From WHSW01 sp963851045 (lineage in GTDB: Bacteria > Actinomycetota > Thermoleophilia > Solirubrobacterales > 70-9): a DNA stretch of 64,000 nucleotides. The DNA lies in NCBI GenBank assembly GCA_963851045.1, contig CAWKNC010000002.1, positions 1,240,001-1,304,000 on the forward strand, given 5' to 3'. Below, piece after piece: positions 9,280-17,700 of this stretch. The number at the start of each line of letters is the position of its first letter. Within the stretch, counting starts at the first letter, position 1. Below the pieces are notes generated by a model. The model ran no database searches and was not told where the DNA came from. It was given only the letters and a program-made list of their open reading frames with translations. A program made the position numbers and the translations under genes.

Positions 9280-10292
9280 CCGCTGCTCCCTTCCGAAGAT
9301 GACGGTTTGTCGGCGACGAGCGCCGAGATCGGCCCGGGTCCACGGCGCAGCTCGCCGGGCTCGAGGCCGGCGTCGCGGGCCCAGCCCGCAATCTGCGCTT
9401 CCGTCCAGGTGCCGCCGCCCTCGTTCTCGACGAGCATCATCAGCGCGAACAGAGCCACCTCGGGCGGCGAGACTCGATCCTCCTCGATCACCCAGTCGTA
9501 GACGACAAGCGCACCGCCGGGCGCGAGCAGGCCCGCCGCCTCGGCCACCAGCTCCGCGCATCGGACGGGCGGGTGGTCGTGGAGGATGTTCGCAAGCAGG
9601 ATGTAGTCCCACTGCTCGCCCTCCGGGCGTCCGAACCGCGGCGAGTCGAAGTTCCCGGTGACGAACTCGAGCTCGGGGTGGCGCTCGCGCAGAACCGGCT
9701 CCGCCTCCGGCAGGTCGAGCACGGTCGCTTCAAGCCCCTCGACAGCCGCCTCGAGATAGGCGGAGTGCGAGCCGGCGCCACCGCCGACGTCGAGGAGGCG
9801 ACCGCCGCGCTCAAGACCGGCGAGCTCGGGTAGCCCTGCGCCGAAGCGCGAGGCGAGGTCGTCCAGAGCGCGCAGGAAGGCCAGCGACTGGGCCGGGTCG
9901 TCGCGGAGACGATCACGCCACGCGGGGATGCGCGCGTGGCCGTCGGCGATTGCCTGCGGCAAGGTCGCCCAGGTTCGATAAAAGAACCATTCCTTGCGGA
10001 CGATCTCCGCGATCGAGTCGGCTGCGTCGGCGGCGAGGGTGGCACCGGTCGGGGTGAGTGAGAAGCCGTCGTCGCGGCGCTCGGCGAGGCTCAGTGCCAC
10101 GAGCGCCGAGAGCAGCCGTGCGGTCGCGTCCGGATGGGTGCCAAGCTCCTCGGCTATCGCGTCGGCGTGGCGCGCCTCGCCTGCGATCGCATCCACGATT
10201 CCGGTTTCGACCGCGGTGCCGACGATGGCCGACCGCTGGTAGCCGGTGAGCATCTCAAGGGGGTCGGCGCCGCCGCCGGTCGCCGGACTCAC
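9276..10292 (-). CDS. O-methyltransferase-like protein (acetylserotonin O-methyltransferase family)
   Basis: SAM-dependent class I methyltransferase of 338 residues. An N-terminal winged-helix dimerisation domain (DAIAGEARHADAIAEELG) precedes a Rossmann-like domain. The SAM glycine motif is LLDVGGGAGSHSAY, and NILHDHPP carries the His-Asp typical of plant-type O-methyltransferases. GTG at 10292 overlaps the upstream stop as GTGA. A methyltransferase inside a catabolic operon is unusual; it may act on a methylated substrate or be a demethylation-pathway partner, which is inference. Confidence 0.83.
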   Translation of the reverse strand: MSPATGGGADPLEMLTGYQRSAIVGTAVETGIVDAIAGEARHADAIAEELGTHPDATARLLSALVALSLAERRDDGFSLTPTGATLAADAADSIAEIVRKEWFFYRTWATLPQAIADGHARIPAWRDRLRDDPAQSLAFLRALDDLASRFGAGLPELAGLERGGRLLDVGGGAGSHSAYLEAAVEGLEATVLDLPEAEPVLRERHPELEFVTGNFDSPRFGRPEGEQWDYILLANILHDHPPVRCAELVAEAAGLLAPGGALVVYDWVIEEDRVSPPEVALFALMMLVENEGGGTWTEAQIAGWARDAGLEPGELRRGPGPISALVADKPSSSEGSSG

Positions 10293-11926
10293 GCCGCGCT
10301 CCTCAGCGAGCGTGCTGCCCGCGCCGCGTCGCGCAGCAGGCGGGCCTGGCCGCGCAGACGCTGCAGCCGGTTGCCGCGCCGCAGTCCGAGCTCACGCAGG
10401 ACGACCGCCGCGGTGTTGCGGCCCGGCATCCCAGTGACGCCGCCGCCCGGATGCGTGCCCGCCCCGGTGAGGAAGAGTCCATCGATCGGAGTCGTGTACC
10501 GCGACAACGAGGGCGAGGGGCGCATGCCGAGTAGCTGGTCGAGCGACATCTCGACGTGGTTGGGACAGGCGTTGGGGTTGCCGGTGCGGTCGACCCAGTC
10601 CTGGGGTCCGGTGATCTTGCGCTCAACGGGCTCGAGCCTGGCGCCGAGCGCCCGCTCGGCCGCCTCCCAGGTGTAATCGGCCGCCGCCTCGAGCGCCGCC
10701 TCGTCCCACGGTCCGTCGCTGCGGCGCCAGGGCACGAATGTCGAAAGCCACATCACATGGTGCTCAGGGTTTGCCGTCCAGCCGGCCTCGCGGGTTGACG
10801 GGAAGCCGATCATCAGCGGCGGCCGCTCCGGAAGCTCGCCGAGTGCCACGCGTGCGAAGGCGGCCTCGATGTCGGCGTCGGTATTGGGCGAGAGCATCAG
10901 GGCCTGCTCGAAGCCGCTCGGAAACTCGCGCTCGGGCAAGGCGGCGATCACCGCGTCGACCTTGAGCTCGCTGACGTTGCGGCGACCGACATGAATCGCA
11001 CCGATCTCGCGCTTGAGCGCGTCGGGGACGTTCACCGGATCGATCAGGTCGTTGAATACCCGACGCGCGTCGATCGCGGAGATGACCGCGCGACGCGCTT
11101 CGATGCGCTCATCACCCGCGTGCACCGCAACCGCGCGACCGGCGCGAACCTCGATCTGCTCAGCTCCCGAAGCGAGGCGCAGTTGGCCGCCGTGTCCCTC
11201 CAGACAGCGCACCAGAGCATCGACGGTGCCACGCGACCCGCCAGCTGGGCGCGCCGACGGTGCGCCGTGAAACGCGGCAAGCATGATGGCTCCGGCCGCC
11301 GTTCCCGGATCGTCGGGAGGCTGCTGGGAATGCGCCGCCCAGTGTTCGAGCAGGCCGCGCAGCCGCGGATCGCCCAGCCACCCCTGCAGCAGCGTTGCCG
11401 CCGAGGCGAACAGTGCCTGGATCAGCTTTGGGCCCTCCGAGCCCAGCGTCAGATCGGCCAATGCCGCAAGCTCGCGGATCGACGGCGGTGGGCCCGCGTC
11501 AGCCTGGCCGAGGACTCCAACCGCGCGCTCGGACCAGTTCGCGAAATCGCGATAGCGCTCCGCCTCCTCGCGCCCTAGAACCTCCGCGTAGCCCTCGACC
11601 GTCTGATCCAGCGAGTTGTACATCGCGAGCTGGGTGCCGTCGTCGCACGGCGCGAGAACGAGCTCGTCGCGCAGCAACCACTCGAGCCCAAAACGCGACT
11701 CGAGCTCGAGGTCGTCGGCGACGCCTGACGCGCGGATGCCGCTGTGCTCGAACGCTCCCAGCTCGAGCCGTCCCGCCCCGGACGGAAGCTGTTCGGTTGC
11801 TACGCACCCGCCCGGCTGAGCAGCCTGCTCGACAACGATCACGTCGAGTCCCTCGCGAGCAAGGTAGGCACCGCAGGCGAGGCCGTTGTGCCCAGCCCCG
11901 ATCACGACGACATCGACCGTGCTCAT
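10289..11926 (-). CDS. FAD-dependent oxidoreductase (phytoene desaturase/amine oxidase superfamily)
   Basis: A 545-residue flavoprotein with an N-terminal dinucleotide-binding motif VVIGAGHNGLACGAYLA. The C-terminal flavin-contact segment GLFLTGAGTHPGGGV is typical of CrtI/amine-oxidase-like enzymes. No carotenoid genes are nearby, so a carotenoid role is not supported; oxidation of a C-N or C-C bond in the operon's substrate is more likely. ATG at 11926 overlaps the upstream amidohydrolase stop by 4 bp. Confidence 0.85.
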   Translation of the reverse strand: MSTVDVVVIGAGHNGLACGAYLAREGLDVIVVEQAAQPGGCVATEQLPSGAGRLELGAFEHSGIRASGVADDLELESRFGLEWLLRDELVLAPCDDGTQLAMYNSLDQTVEGYAEVLGREEAERYRDFANWSERAVGVLGQADAGPPPSIRELAALADLTLGSEGPKLIQALFASAATLLQGWLGDPRLRGLLEHWAAHSQQPPDDPGTAAGAIMLAAFHGAPSARPAGGSRGTVDALVRCLEGHGGQLRLASGAEQIEVRAGRAVAVHAGDERIEARRAVISAIDARRVFNDLIDPVNVPDALKREIGAIHVGRRNVSELKVDAVIAALPEREFPSGFEQALMLSPNTDADIEAAFARVALGELPERPPLMIGFPSTREAGWTANPEHHVMWLSTFVPWRRSDGPWDEAALEAAADYTWEAAERALGARLEPVERKITGPQDWVDRTGNPNACPNHVEMSLDQLLGMRPSPSLSRYTTPIDGLFLTGAGTHPGGGVTGMPGRNTAAVVLRELGLRRGNRLQRLRGQARLLRDAARAARSLRSAA

Positions 11927-13320
11927 TCGCCTGCTCCGACCCGGCCCGGCCCGGCGTACACGGACTCATTCCCGAGCCCGGCCCGCCGCACCAACTCCGC
12001 GCCCGCCTGGCGTGCCTCGCCGACCAGCGCCGCGAGGTCGAGCCCGAGCACCTCCCCACCGCCAACCCGGTGCTCGCCATCGATCCAGACATCGCTGACG
12101 CAGCGCGCCGTTGCGCAGTACACGACCTGCTGGAAGGGGTCATGGATCGTTGCCAGCTCGGGCGTGTTCCCATCCAGCAAAACCACATCGGCCCGCTTTC
12201 CGGGTTCGAGCGAACCGATCTCGTCTTCGAGACCGAGCGCTCGGGCGCCCTCGATGGTGCCCATCTCCAGTACCTGTCGCGCATCGATGATCGTGGGATC
12301 CATCGCGTTGACCTTGTGCAGCAGGCCGGCGGTCTTGAGCACTCCGAACATGTCCTGGTTGTCGTTGGAAGCCGCTCCGTCCGTGCCGAGCGCGACCGTG
12401 ATGCCCTCGCGCCGCAGGCGCGGAACCGGGCAGACGCCGTTGCCGAGCAGCATGTTCGCCACCGGGTTATGCGCGACCGAGACGGCGTTGGATGCCAGCA
12501 GGCCGATATCGCGCTCCGTGCACCAGATGCAATGGGCGGCGAGCACGTCGCTCTCGAACAGCCCCTGGCGAGCGGAGTGCTCGATCGTCGTCGCGCCATG
12601 TGCCACACGCGATGCGGTGAGCTCCTCGCGGACCTCGGAAAGGTGCGTGTGAATCGCCCAGTCGTGCTCACGACACGCTTCGACCGTGCGCGCGAACAGG
12701 GCATCCGTCATTCCCAAAACGGTCCCGATGCCACAGCGAAACGAGATCAGTTTCTCGTCCGCGATGCGGTCGGCGAGGGCCTCGTGCTCAGCCATGAACA
12801 CCTCTGGCGCGGGCGCACCCTCATAGGAGTCCTCGGCTCCGAACGAGACGACACCCCGCAGGCCGACCGAGGTGAGCCCGTCCACGGCTCCGAGCGTCGC
12901 GAGGCTGCCCATGTTGCGATGACACGACATGTCGTTGACCGTCGTGATCGCGCTGCGCAGCATCTCGGCTCCCTTGAGGCGAGTACCGAGCGCGACCTCG
13001 TCGCGGTCGATCACAAGACCTACCGGGTTGACGATCCGCTCGAACCACTCGAACAGGACCGCGTCCTCCCCCATGCCCGGAATCAGGCACTCCGTGAGAT
13101 GCGTATGGGCGTTGACGAGTCCCGGCATCACCACGCCGTGGCCGTCGCCGAAGGTCTCCGCCCCCGGGTGCTCCGCGGCGAGCTCCTCGTAAGAGCCGAC
13201 CGCGGCGATCGATCCGTCCGCCGCGATCGCGACGGCGCCGTCGCGAATCGGGCCATCTGCGGGAGCCATCGTCAGCGCCCAGGCGCCGCGAACCAAAGCT
13301 CGGATGTCGGAGCCGCTCAC
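11923..13320 (-). CDS. Amidohydrolase (SAH/MTA deaminase-like, ATZ/TRZ family)
   Basis: A 465-residue amidohydrolase with metal-binding NAHTHLTE, a second metal segment HTHLSE, HCIWCTERD, and LGTDGAASNDNQDMF near the C-terminal third. These are typical of methylthioadenosine/S-adenosylhomocysteine deaminases and chlorohydrolases. GTG at 13320 overlaps the permease stop (GTGA), and an uninterrupted but unrelated frame continues upstream, so the GTG is the sensible start. It is paralogous to the amidohydrolase at 1331-2830. Two such deaminases in one island suggest an N-heterocyclic substrate. Confidence 0.87.
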   Translation of the reverse strand: MSGSDIRALVRGAWALTMAPADGPIRDGAVAIAADGSIAAVGSYEELAAEHPGAETFGDGHGVVMPGLVNAHTHLTECLIPGMGEDAVLFEWFERIVNPVGLVIDRDEVALGTRLKGAEMLRSAITTVNDMSCHRNMGSLATLGAVDGLTSVGLRGVVSFGAEDSYEGAPAPEVFMAEHEALADRIADEKLISFRCGIGTVLGMTDALFARTVEACREHDWAIHTHLSEVREELTASRVAHGATTIEHSARQGLFESDVLAAHCIWCTERDIGLLASNAVSVAHNPVANMLLGNGVCPVPRLRREGITVALGTDGAASNDNQDMFGVLKTAGLLHKVNAMDPTIIDARQVLEMGTIEGARALGLEDEIGSLEPGKRADVVLLDGNTPELATIHDPFQQVVYCATARCVSDVWIDGEHRVGGGEVLGLDLAALVGEARQAGAELVRRAGLGNESVYAGPGRVGAGE

Positions 13321-14150
13321 GCCCGTCCTCCAACCTGGATCGCGTCGTCGGGCGGCTCGGCCGCCGCAGCGTCCTCGACGACCTCCCGTCGAGCGTCGTG
13401 GTACCACGGCAACAGCAGGCGCTCGGCCAACGAGACCAGGGCGAACAAGGTGATCCCGATGACCGCGAGCAGGAAGATCGTGGCGAACATGGTCGCCGTG
13501 GCAGTCGCGTTGTTGAGGACCAAGATCAGGTAGCCAAGACCCTCCGAAGCACCGACCCACTCGCCGAAGACCGCACCGATCACCGAGAGAGCGGCCGCGA
13601 TCTTGAGGCCGCTGAATAAAAACGGGAGCGCCGCGGGGAGCTGGGCGTAGCGAAACCGCTGCCACCCTGAGGCACGCATCGTCCGCATCAGGCGCAGAAG
13701 CTGCGGGTCGGCCGCGCGCAGCCCGTCGATCGTGTTGACGGCGATCGGAAAGAAGGCAACAAGGGCGATGACGATGATCTTTGGCCGCAGGTCGAAGCCG
13801 GTCCAGAGAACGATGATCGGCGCAATCGCCGGGATCGGGACCATCTGCGAGACCACCAACCACGGATAGAGGGCTCGCTCGGCAAGCCTCGAGGAGCGGA
13901 TGACGACGGCCAGAGTGACGCCAAGGACGATCGCGGCGGCGAAGCCGATCAGGATCTCCTGCACCGTGACCCAGGTGTTGTCGAGCAGGAGCTCGCGCTG
14001 GTCCCAGCCGGCCTCGACCACCTGCGTCGGCGCCGGCAGCGACGAGTCGCTGATGTCGCTCACTGCCACGTATAGCTGCCACAGCGCGAGCACGGCCACC
14101 GCGAACGTCAGCGGTGCCACGATGCGAAGCAGACGTGAGTCGGGGTTCAT
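13317..14150 (-). CDS. ABC transporter permease (SsuC/TauC/ThiX type)
   Basis: Inner-membrane permease of 277 residues with about six hydrophobic segments. It carries a binding-protein-dependent transport EAA-like loop (around GLRAADPQLLRLMRTMRASG) for the ATPase. It belongs to the family serving sulfonate, nitrate, taurine and pyrimidine-precursor importers. ATG at 14150 overlaps the ATPase stop by 4 bp, so binding protein, ATPase and permease are cotranscribed and coupled. Confidence 0.9.
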   Translation of the reverse strand: MNPDSRLLRIVAPLTFAVAVLALWQLYVAVSDISDSSLPAPTQVVEAGWDQRELLLDNTWVTVQEILIGFAAAIVLGVTLAVVIRSSRLAERALYPWLVVSQMVPIPAIAPIIVLWTGFDLRPKIIVIALVAFFPIAVNTIDGLRAADPQLLRLMRTMRASGWQRFRYAQLPAALPFLFSGLKIAAALSVIGAVFGEWVGASEGLGYLILVLNNATATATMFATIFLLAVIGITLFALVSLAERLLLPWYHDARREVVEDAAAAEPPDDAIQVGGRA

Positions 14151-14941
14151 CGCTTCAGCCTCACGGCCGCATCGCGAAGCGGTTGCAGCAGCTTTGCCTT
14201 CATCTCGGTGAACTCGGGGGCGAGCAACGTCCGCTCGAGCTCACGCGGACGCTCGAGATCGACCTCGAGGCAGAGCTCGATCCGTCCGGGGCGTCCTGAC
14301 ATCACGTAGACGCGATCGGAGAGAAAAAGCGCCTCCTCGACGTCGTGGGTGACGAAGAGGATCGTCTTGCGGTCGGCCTGCCAGATCTCAAGCAACCACT
14401 GCTGCATCTCCTGGCGGGTGAGCGCGTCGAGCGCCCCAAAGGGTTCGTCGAGCAGCATCACCTCGCGACCAGCGAGGAAGGTGCGCAGCAGCGCCGCGCG
14501 CTGGCGCATCCCACCTGAAATCTGAGTCGGCCACACGCTCTCGAAGCCACTGAGGCCAAAGCGCGGGAACTCTGCCAGCGCCCGCTCGCGCGCCTCACGA
14601 CGACCGACGCCATTGAGGATCAGCCCGAGCGCGGTGTTGTCGAGCACGGTGCGCCACGGCATCAGAAGGTCGGCCTGCGGCATGTACCCGATCTCGCCCA
14701 GAAGCTGGTCGGCCGGGCGGCCGTCGAGGAGGATCCTCCCCCCCGACGGCCGGTCCAGCCCGGCCAGCAGGTTGAAAAGCGTCGACTTGCCGCACCCCGA
14801 GGGACCGACGATCGAGACGAACTCGCCGGCGCCGACATCCATGTCGACGCCCTCGAGCGCGCGCACGCGATCGCCGTTTCCGGCCGCGGCCGGAAACGCC
14901 TTTGTCAGGCCCTCGGTCTGCAGGCGAGCCGACGCCGCCAT
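14147..14941 (-). CDS. ABC transporter ATP-binding protein (SsuB/TauB type)
   Basis: ATPase of 264 residues with Walker A GPSGCGKST, the Q-loop region GYMPQADLLMPW, the signature ISGGMRQRAAL, Walker B EVMLLDEPFGALD and the switch histidine in FVTHDVEEA. It powers the importer encoded by the adjacent permease and binding-protein genes. ATG at 14941 follows the binding-protein stop by 4 bp, and its GAGGGGAG RBS lies in the end of that gene. Only the genomic neighbourhood limits the substrate. Confidence 0.92.
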   Translation of the reverse strand: MAASARLQTEGLTKAFPAAAGNGDRVRALEGVDMDVGAGEFVSIVGPSGCGKSTLFNLLAGLDRPSGGRILLDGRPADQLLGEIGYMPQADLLMPWRTVLDNTALGLILNGVGRREARERALAEFPRFGLSGFESVWPTQISGGMRQRAALLRTFLAGREVMLLDEPFGALDALTRQEMQQWLLEIWQADRKTILFVTHDVEEALFLSDRVYVMSGRPGRIELCLEVDLERPRELERTLLAPEFTEMKAKLLQPLRDAAVRLKR

Positions 14942-14945
14942 CTCG

Positions 14946-15980
14946 CTATTCGCTCCCCTCGACGAACTCGTTGGTCGCGTAGCGATCTGGTGCGATTGGC
15001 TCGGTCGCGAGTCCCTGGTCGACCATGAAGGTCGAGAGGTCCTCGAGGTTGGCCGTATCGAATCCGCCGTATGCGTCGGCGTCGCCCTGGAACAGCGGCT
15101 CATATGCCTCAAGCGAGGCCTGAGCGAAGTCCTCGGGGATCGCCGGGTTCTCGGCCAGCAACGCGTCGAGACCGAGCTGCGGATCCTCGATGACCTCGTT
15201 GTAGCCGTCGATCGTGGCGCTGACGAAGCCCTGCATCAGCTCCGGATCGCTGCTGATTCCCTCCTCGGTCGAGAAGACCACGAGGCCCGGGTACTGGGGG
15301 CCACCATTCTCGTCGAGCGGGAACGAGGTCGTCGGGAACCCATCGACCTCGATCTGCACGCCGTCCGCGGGAATGAAGCCCGTGAACGCGTCGACCTTGC
15401 CGTTCTCCAGGTTCTGAACGCCGTTGAAACCGATCGTCACCTTCTCGACGGACTCGGGATCAGCACCCGCGTCGGCGAGCGTGGTCGCGAGGATCGCGTC
15501 GTCGGAGGGAACACCGGTGACTCCGACCGTTGCGCCCTCGAGGTCAGCCGGTGATGTGTATCCGGACTCCTCGAGCGTGATCAAACCACCGAGCGGTCGC
15601 TGCGTGAGCGCCATGATCCCCTTGGCCCCGCGGCCGTCGACGATCTGCGTCGCGACATCGATCCCGTCGGCGATACCGAAGTTCGCCTTGCCGCTGTCGA
15701 TCAGCTTCAACGTGTCGGCGGTTGAGGTCGGCTCGATGATCTCGAGGTCGATTCCCGCATCCTCGTAGTAGCCCTGTTCGACGGCGCGGTAGATCCCCGC
15801 GTGAACCGGCCCGGGAACGAAGTCGAGCACCAGGGTCGCCTCCTGCGTCCCCCCGCTCGCCGCGCTACCACCGCTGTCGCCCGAGTCGTCGTCATCACCG
15901 CATGCCGCGAGCCCAATACTGCCCACGGCAAGCGCAATAGCCGCGACGAGACGCGGCGCTGCCTTACCTCGATACCTCAC
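14946..15980 (-). CDS. ABC transporter substrate-binding lipoprotein (NMT1/THI5-like)
   Basis: A 344-residue secreted lipoprotein. Its signal peptide ends in SIGLAAC and is followed by an acidic Asp/Gly/Ser linker. The mature part (LVLDFVPGPVHAGIYRAVEQGYYEDAGI) matches the NMT1/SsuA fold that binds pyrimidine precursors, alkanesulfonates or riboflavin-like compounds. GTG at 15980 places the lipobox correctly. A longer frame runs upstream into the IclR gene end but lacks a credible signal. It is the first structural gene after the regulator. Confidence 0.88.
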   Translation of the reverse strand: MRYRGKAAPRLVAAIALAVGSIGLAACGDDDDSGDSGGSAASGGTQEATLVLDFVPGPVHAGIYRAVEQGYYEDAGIDLEIIEPTSTADTLKLIDSGKANFGIADGIDVATQIVDGRGAKGIMALTQRPLGGLITLEESGYTSPADLEGATVGVTGVPSDDAILATTLADAGADPESVEKVTIGFNGVQNLENGKVDAFTGFIPADGVQIEVDGFPTTSFPLDENGGPQYPGLVVFSTEEGISSDPELMQGFVSATIDGYNEVIEDPQLGLDALLAENPAIPEDFAQASLEAYEPLFQGDADAYGGFDTANLEDLSTFMVDQGLATEPIAPDRYATNEFVEGSE

Positions 15981-16023
15981 TGCGCCCACGTCCGGGCTGG
16001 CATCTGCTGCCGGCCAAGGCCGA

Positions 16024-16824
16024 TCACGACGCGCGAATCGTCGGCTGATCCCCGTTGACCTCCTCCAGCCCGGCCGCTCGACGAATCCCGCCGGCCACGT
16101 CGACGAGCAACTCGCCGGTCGCCTCGATCTCATCGCCGCGGAGCTGTTCGGCGAACCCAAGTGCGAGCAGGATCAGCTCTGGGCTCCTGCCGCGACCGAG
16201 CACCGGCGCCGCGACAGCGTTGTTCTCGTTGAACTCCTGCTCGGACGCGGCCCAACCCTGATCGCGCACCTGCTGGACCTCGGCCACGAGGTCGGCCGGC
16301 TTGGTGAGCGCGCGAGCCGTATAGGCGGGAATCGAGCGCTTCTCGACGATCCGTTCCACTTCGTCGGCGGGCATACACGCCAGCAGGCATTTGCCAAGCG
16401 CGCCCTCATACAGCCCGTGCTCGCTTCCGATTCTGATCCCCACGTGCACGCCCTGTGGCGGATAGAAGCGGTCGACGATCACCGTCTCGTACTGACCGAC
16501 CGGCTGTGCGATCGCAAATGACAGACCGCAGTCGGCCGCGAGCGGCGCGAGGCGCTCGCTGGCGATATCGATCAACCTCCTTTGACCGGAAGCCGCAGCG
16601 CCGAGTGTAATCAGGGTCGGACCGAGGCCGTAACGGCGCTGGTCATTGCGAGTGACGAATCCCTGGCTCTCAAGCGTCGAGAGCAGGTTGTGCATCGAGC
16701 TCTTCGAGAGCCCTGTAGCCCGGACCAGGTCGGCTTGCGTAGCCCGGTCGTCGCCGCGCTGGCGAAGTTCATGCAGAATCGTCGCCGCCGAGACGATCGC
16801 CGGCACCTGATAGTTGTTGCTCAT
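16024..16824 (-). CDS. IclR family transcriptional regulator
   Basis: A 266-residue regulator with an N-terminal winged helix (TQADLVRATGLSKSSMHNLLSTLESQGF) and a C-terminal effector-binding domain (GVHVGIRIGSEHGLYEGALGKCLLA), both characteristic of IclR proteins. It is the first gene of the island, transcribed with the importer and enzymes. A palindrome with flanking direct repeats precedes it (16991-17033), suggesting autoregulation. A weak GGGAGCG site lies before ATG 16824. The effector is presumably the transported compound or a breakdown intermediate. Confidence 0.9.
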   Translation of the reverse strand: MSNNYQVPAIVSAATILHELRQRGDDRATQADLVRATGLSKSSMHNLLSTLESQGFVTRNDQRRYGLGPTLITLGAAASGQRRLIDIASERLAPLAADCGLSFAIAQPVGQYETVIVDRFYPPQGVHVGIRIGSEHGLYEGALGKCLLACMPADEVERIVEKRSIPAYTARALTKPADLVAEVQQVRDQGWAASEQEFNENNAVAAPVLGRGRSPELILLALGFAEQLRGDEIEATGELLVDVAGGIRRAAGLEEVNGDQPTIRAS

Positions 16825-16990
16825 GTTGGCGCGCTCCCGCCCGCGTCGCGAAAACGGTAGAGGTCAGTCGTCCTCTCGCGGCTGTGCTCCCCCAGCGTGT
16901 AGCCGAGACTCTGTACCCCGGGACCGGAGGCCCTGGCTCCGCCTAACGGGATCACGGGCAGCCGGCATGGCGGCGTGATACGCACTGCAC

Positions 16991-17033
16991 CTGTATTCAG
17001 CATGTCGAACCCATTTCGACATACTGTATTCAG
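16991..17033. promoter_or_regulatory. Operator/promoter region of the IclR-led operon
   Basis: A perfect palindrome ATGTCGAA-N5-TTCGACAT (17002-17022, with CCCAT as spacer) is flanked on both sides by an exact 10-bp direct repeat CTGTATTCAG (16991-17000 and 17024-17033). It lies upstream of the IclR gene in a 217-bp gap. The arrangement fits an IclR-family operator overlapping a promoter. A related but not identical palindrome lies at 2904-2923. Confidence 0.6.
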
Positions 17034-17045
17034 ATCAGCGGTGCT

Positions 17046-17228
17046 TCAGCCGTCGGCCTCGGCTTCGCGGGCGGCACGGTCGATCTCGTTGCCCGCCCGG
17101 CTCACCAACTCGGCGGCCTCGCGGGCAAGCGTGGCGGCCAGCTCGTCGCCGATCTCGGGATCGCGCAGCTTCTCGGCGATGACCCGTAGCTCCTCGGCCA
17201 TCGCGCGGACCTCCTCTGCCCCACTCAC
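17046..17228 (-). CDS. Small charged helical protein downstream of nusB
   Basis: A 60-residue, Glu/Arg/Ala-rich protein predicted to be almost wholly alpha-helical (for example DELAATLAREAAELVSRAG). It has no membrane segment. Its GTG start overlaps the nusB stop as GTGA, so it is translated with nusB, and the base composition and spacing argue that it is real. Function is not recognised; a nucleic-acid-binding or coiled-coil accessory role would be a guess. Confidence 0.65.
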   Translation of the reverse strand: MSGAEEVRAMAEELRVIAEKLRDPEIGDELAATLAREAAELVSRAGNEIDRAAREAEADG

Positions 17229-17611
17229 GACGCGGCCTCGTGTGTCGCAGGGAGCTCACGGGCGGCGCTGCCGAGGATCCCGTTCACGAAGCCAGGCGCA
17301 TCGGCGCCGCAGTACTCGCGAGCGAGGTTGACGGCTTCGTCGATCGCGATCTCCGTGGGCAGTCCGGCTCGCATCTCATGCAGCGCTACGCGCATTATCG
17401 AGCGCTCGAGCGGCGCGATTCGATCGAGCTCCCAGCCGCGCGACAGAGTCGCGATCGTCGCGTCGAGGTCGGCCAGCGCGGCGTCCGTTGCCTCCGCCAA
17501 CGCGCGCGTGAACGGCTTAGCGCCCGCGAGCAGCTCACCCAGCTCTCGCCCGGTGACATCGCGCTGATAGAGCGCAAACACCGCATCACGCCGCTGGTCG
17601 GACCTACGCAT
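17225..17611 (-). CDS. nusB: Transcription antitermination protein NusB
   Basis: A 128-residue NusB. It starts RRSDQRRDAVFALYQRDVTG, and continues with the family segments IAPLERSIMRVALHEM and IAIDEAVNLAREYCGADAPGF, ending FVNGILG. NusB binds boxA RNA with NusE (S10) during rRNA antitermination. ATG at 17611. It is followed by a coupled 60-residue gene. efp lies about 1.1 kb upstream, a common neighbour, but here the DUF559 cassette separates them. Confidence 0.93.
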   Translation of the reverse strand: MRRSDQRRDAVFALYQRDVTGRELGELLAGAKPFTRALAEATDAALADLDATIATLSRGWELDRIAPLERSIMRVALHEMRAGLPTEIAIDEAVNLAREYCGADAPGFVNGILGSAARELPATHEAAS

Positions 17612-17645
17612 GCACTGAGCCTACGCGGTGTGCCCCCCGTCACCC

Positions 17646-17700
17646 GCCCAAAGACGTATCCGTCGGGAGGGTCCGGACCGATACGTCATTCGGTGCGGGG
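17646..17700. repeat. Left copy of cassette-flanking repeat
   Basis: A 55-bp element starting GCCCAAAG and ending GCGGGG. Its 31-bp core (17655-17685) runs from CGTATC to GATACG and is the reverse complement of the core at 18603-18633 with one mismatch. The outer flanks match the other copy in direct orientation. The stop codon of the DUF559 gene (17686-17688) lies at the core's edge. Confidence 0.75.

Noticed and set aside
10289..11926. Carotenoid desaturase
   Set aside because: Fold matches the CrtI/amine oxidase superfamily, but no carotenoid genes are nearby and the operon context is catabolic.
11395..13533. 712-codon plus-strand open frame opposite the FAD oxidoreductase and amidohydrolase genes
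   Set aside because: Low-complexity Arg/Ala/Pro-rich translation with no family motif; it is the antisense shadow of two well-supported genes, as often happens at high GC. The same applies to long plus-strand frames at 8068-9501, 22058-23974 and 29830-31392.
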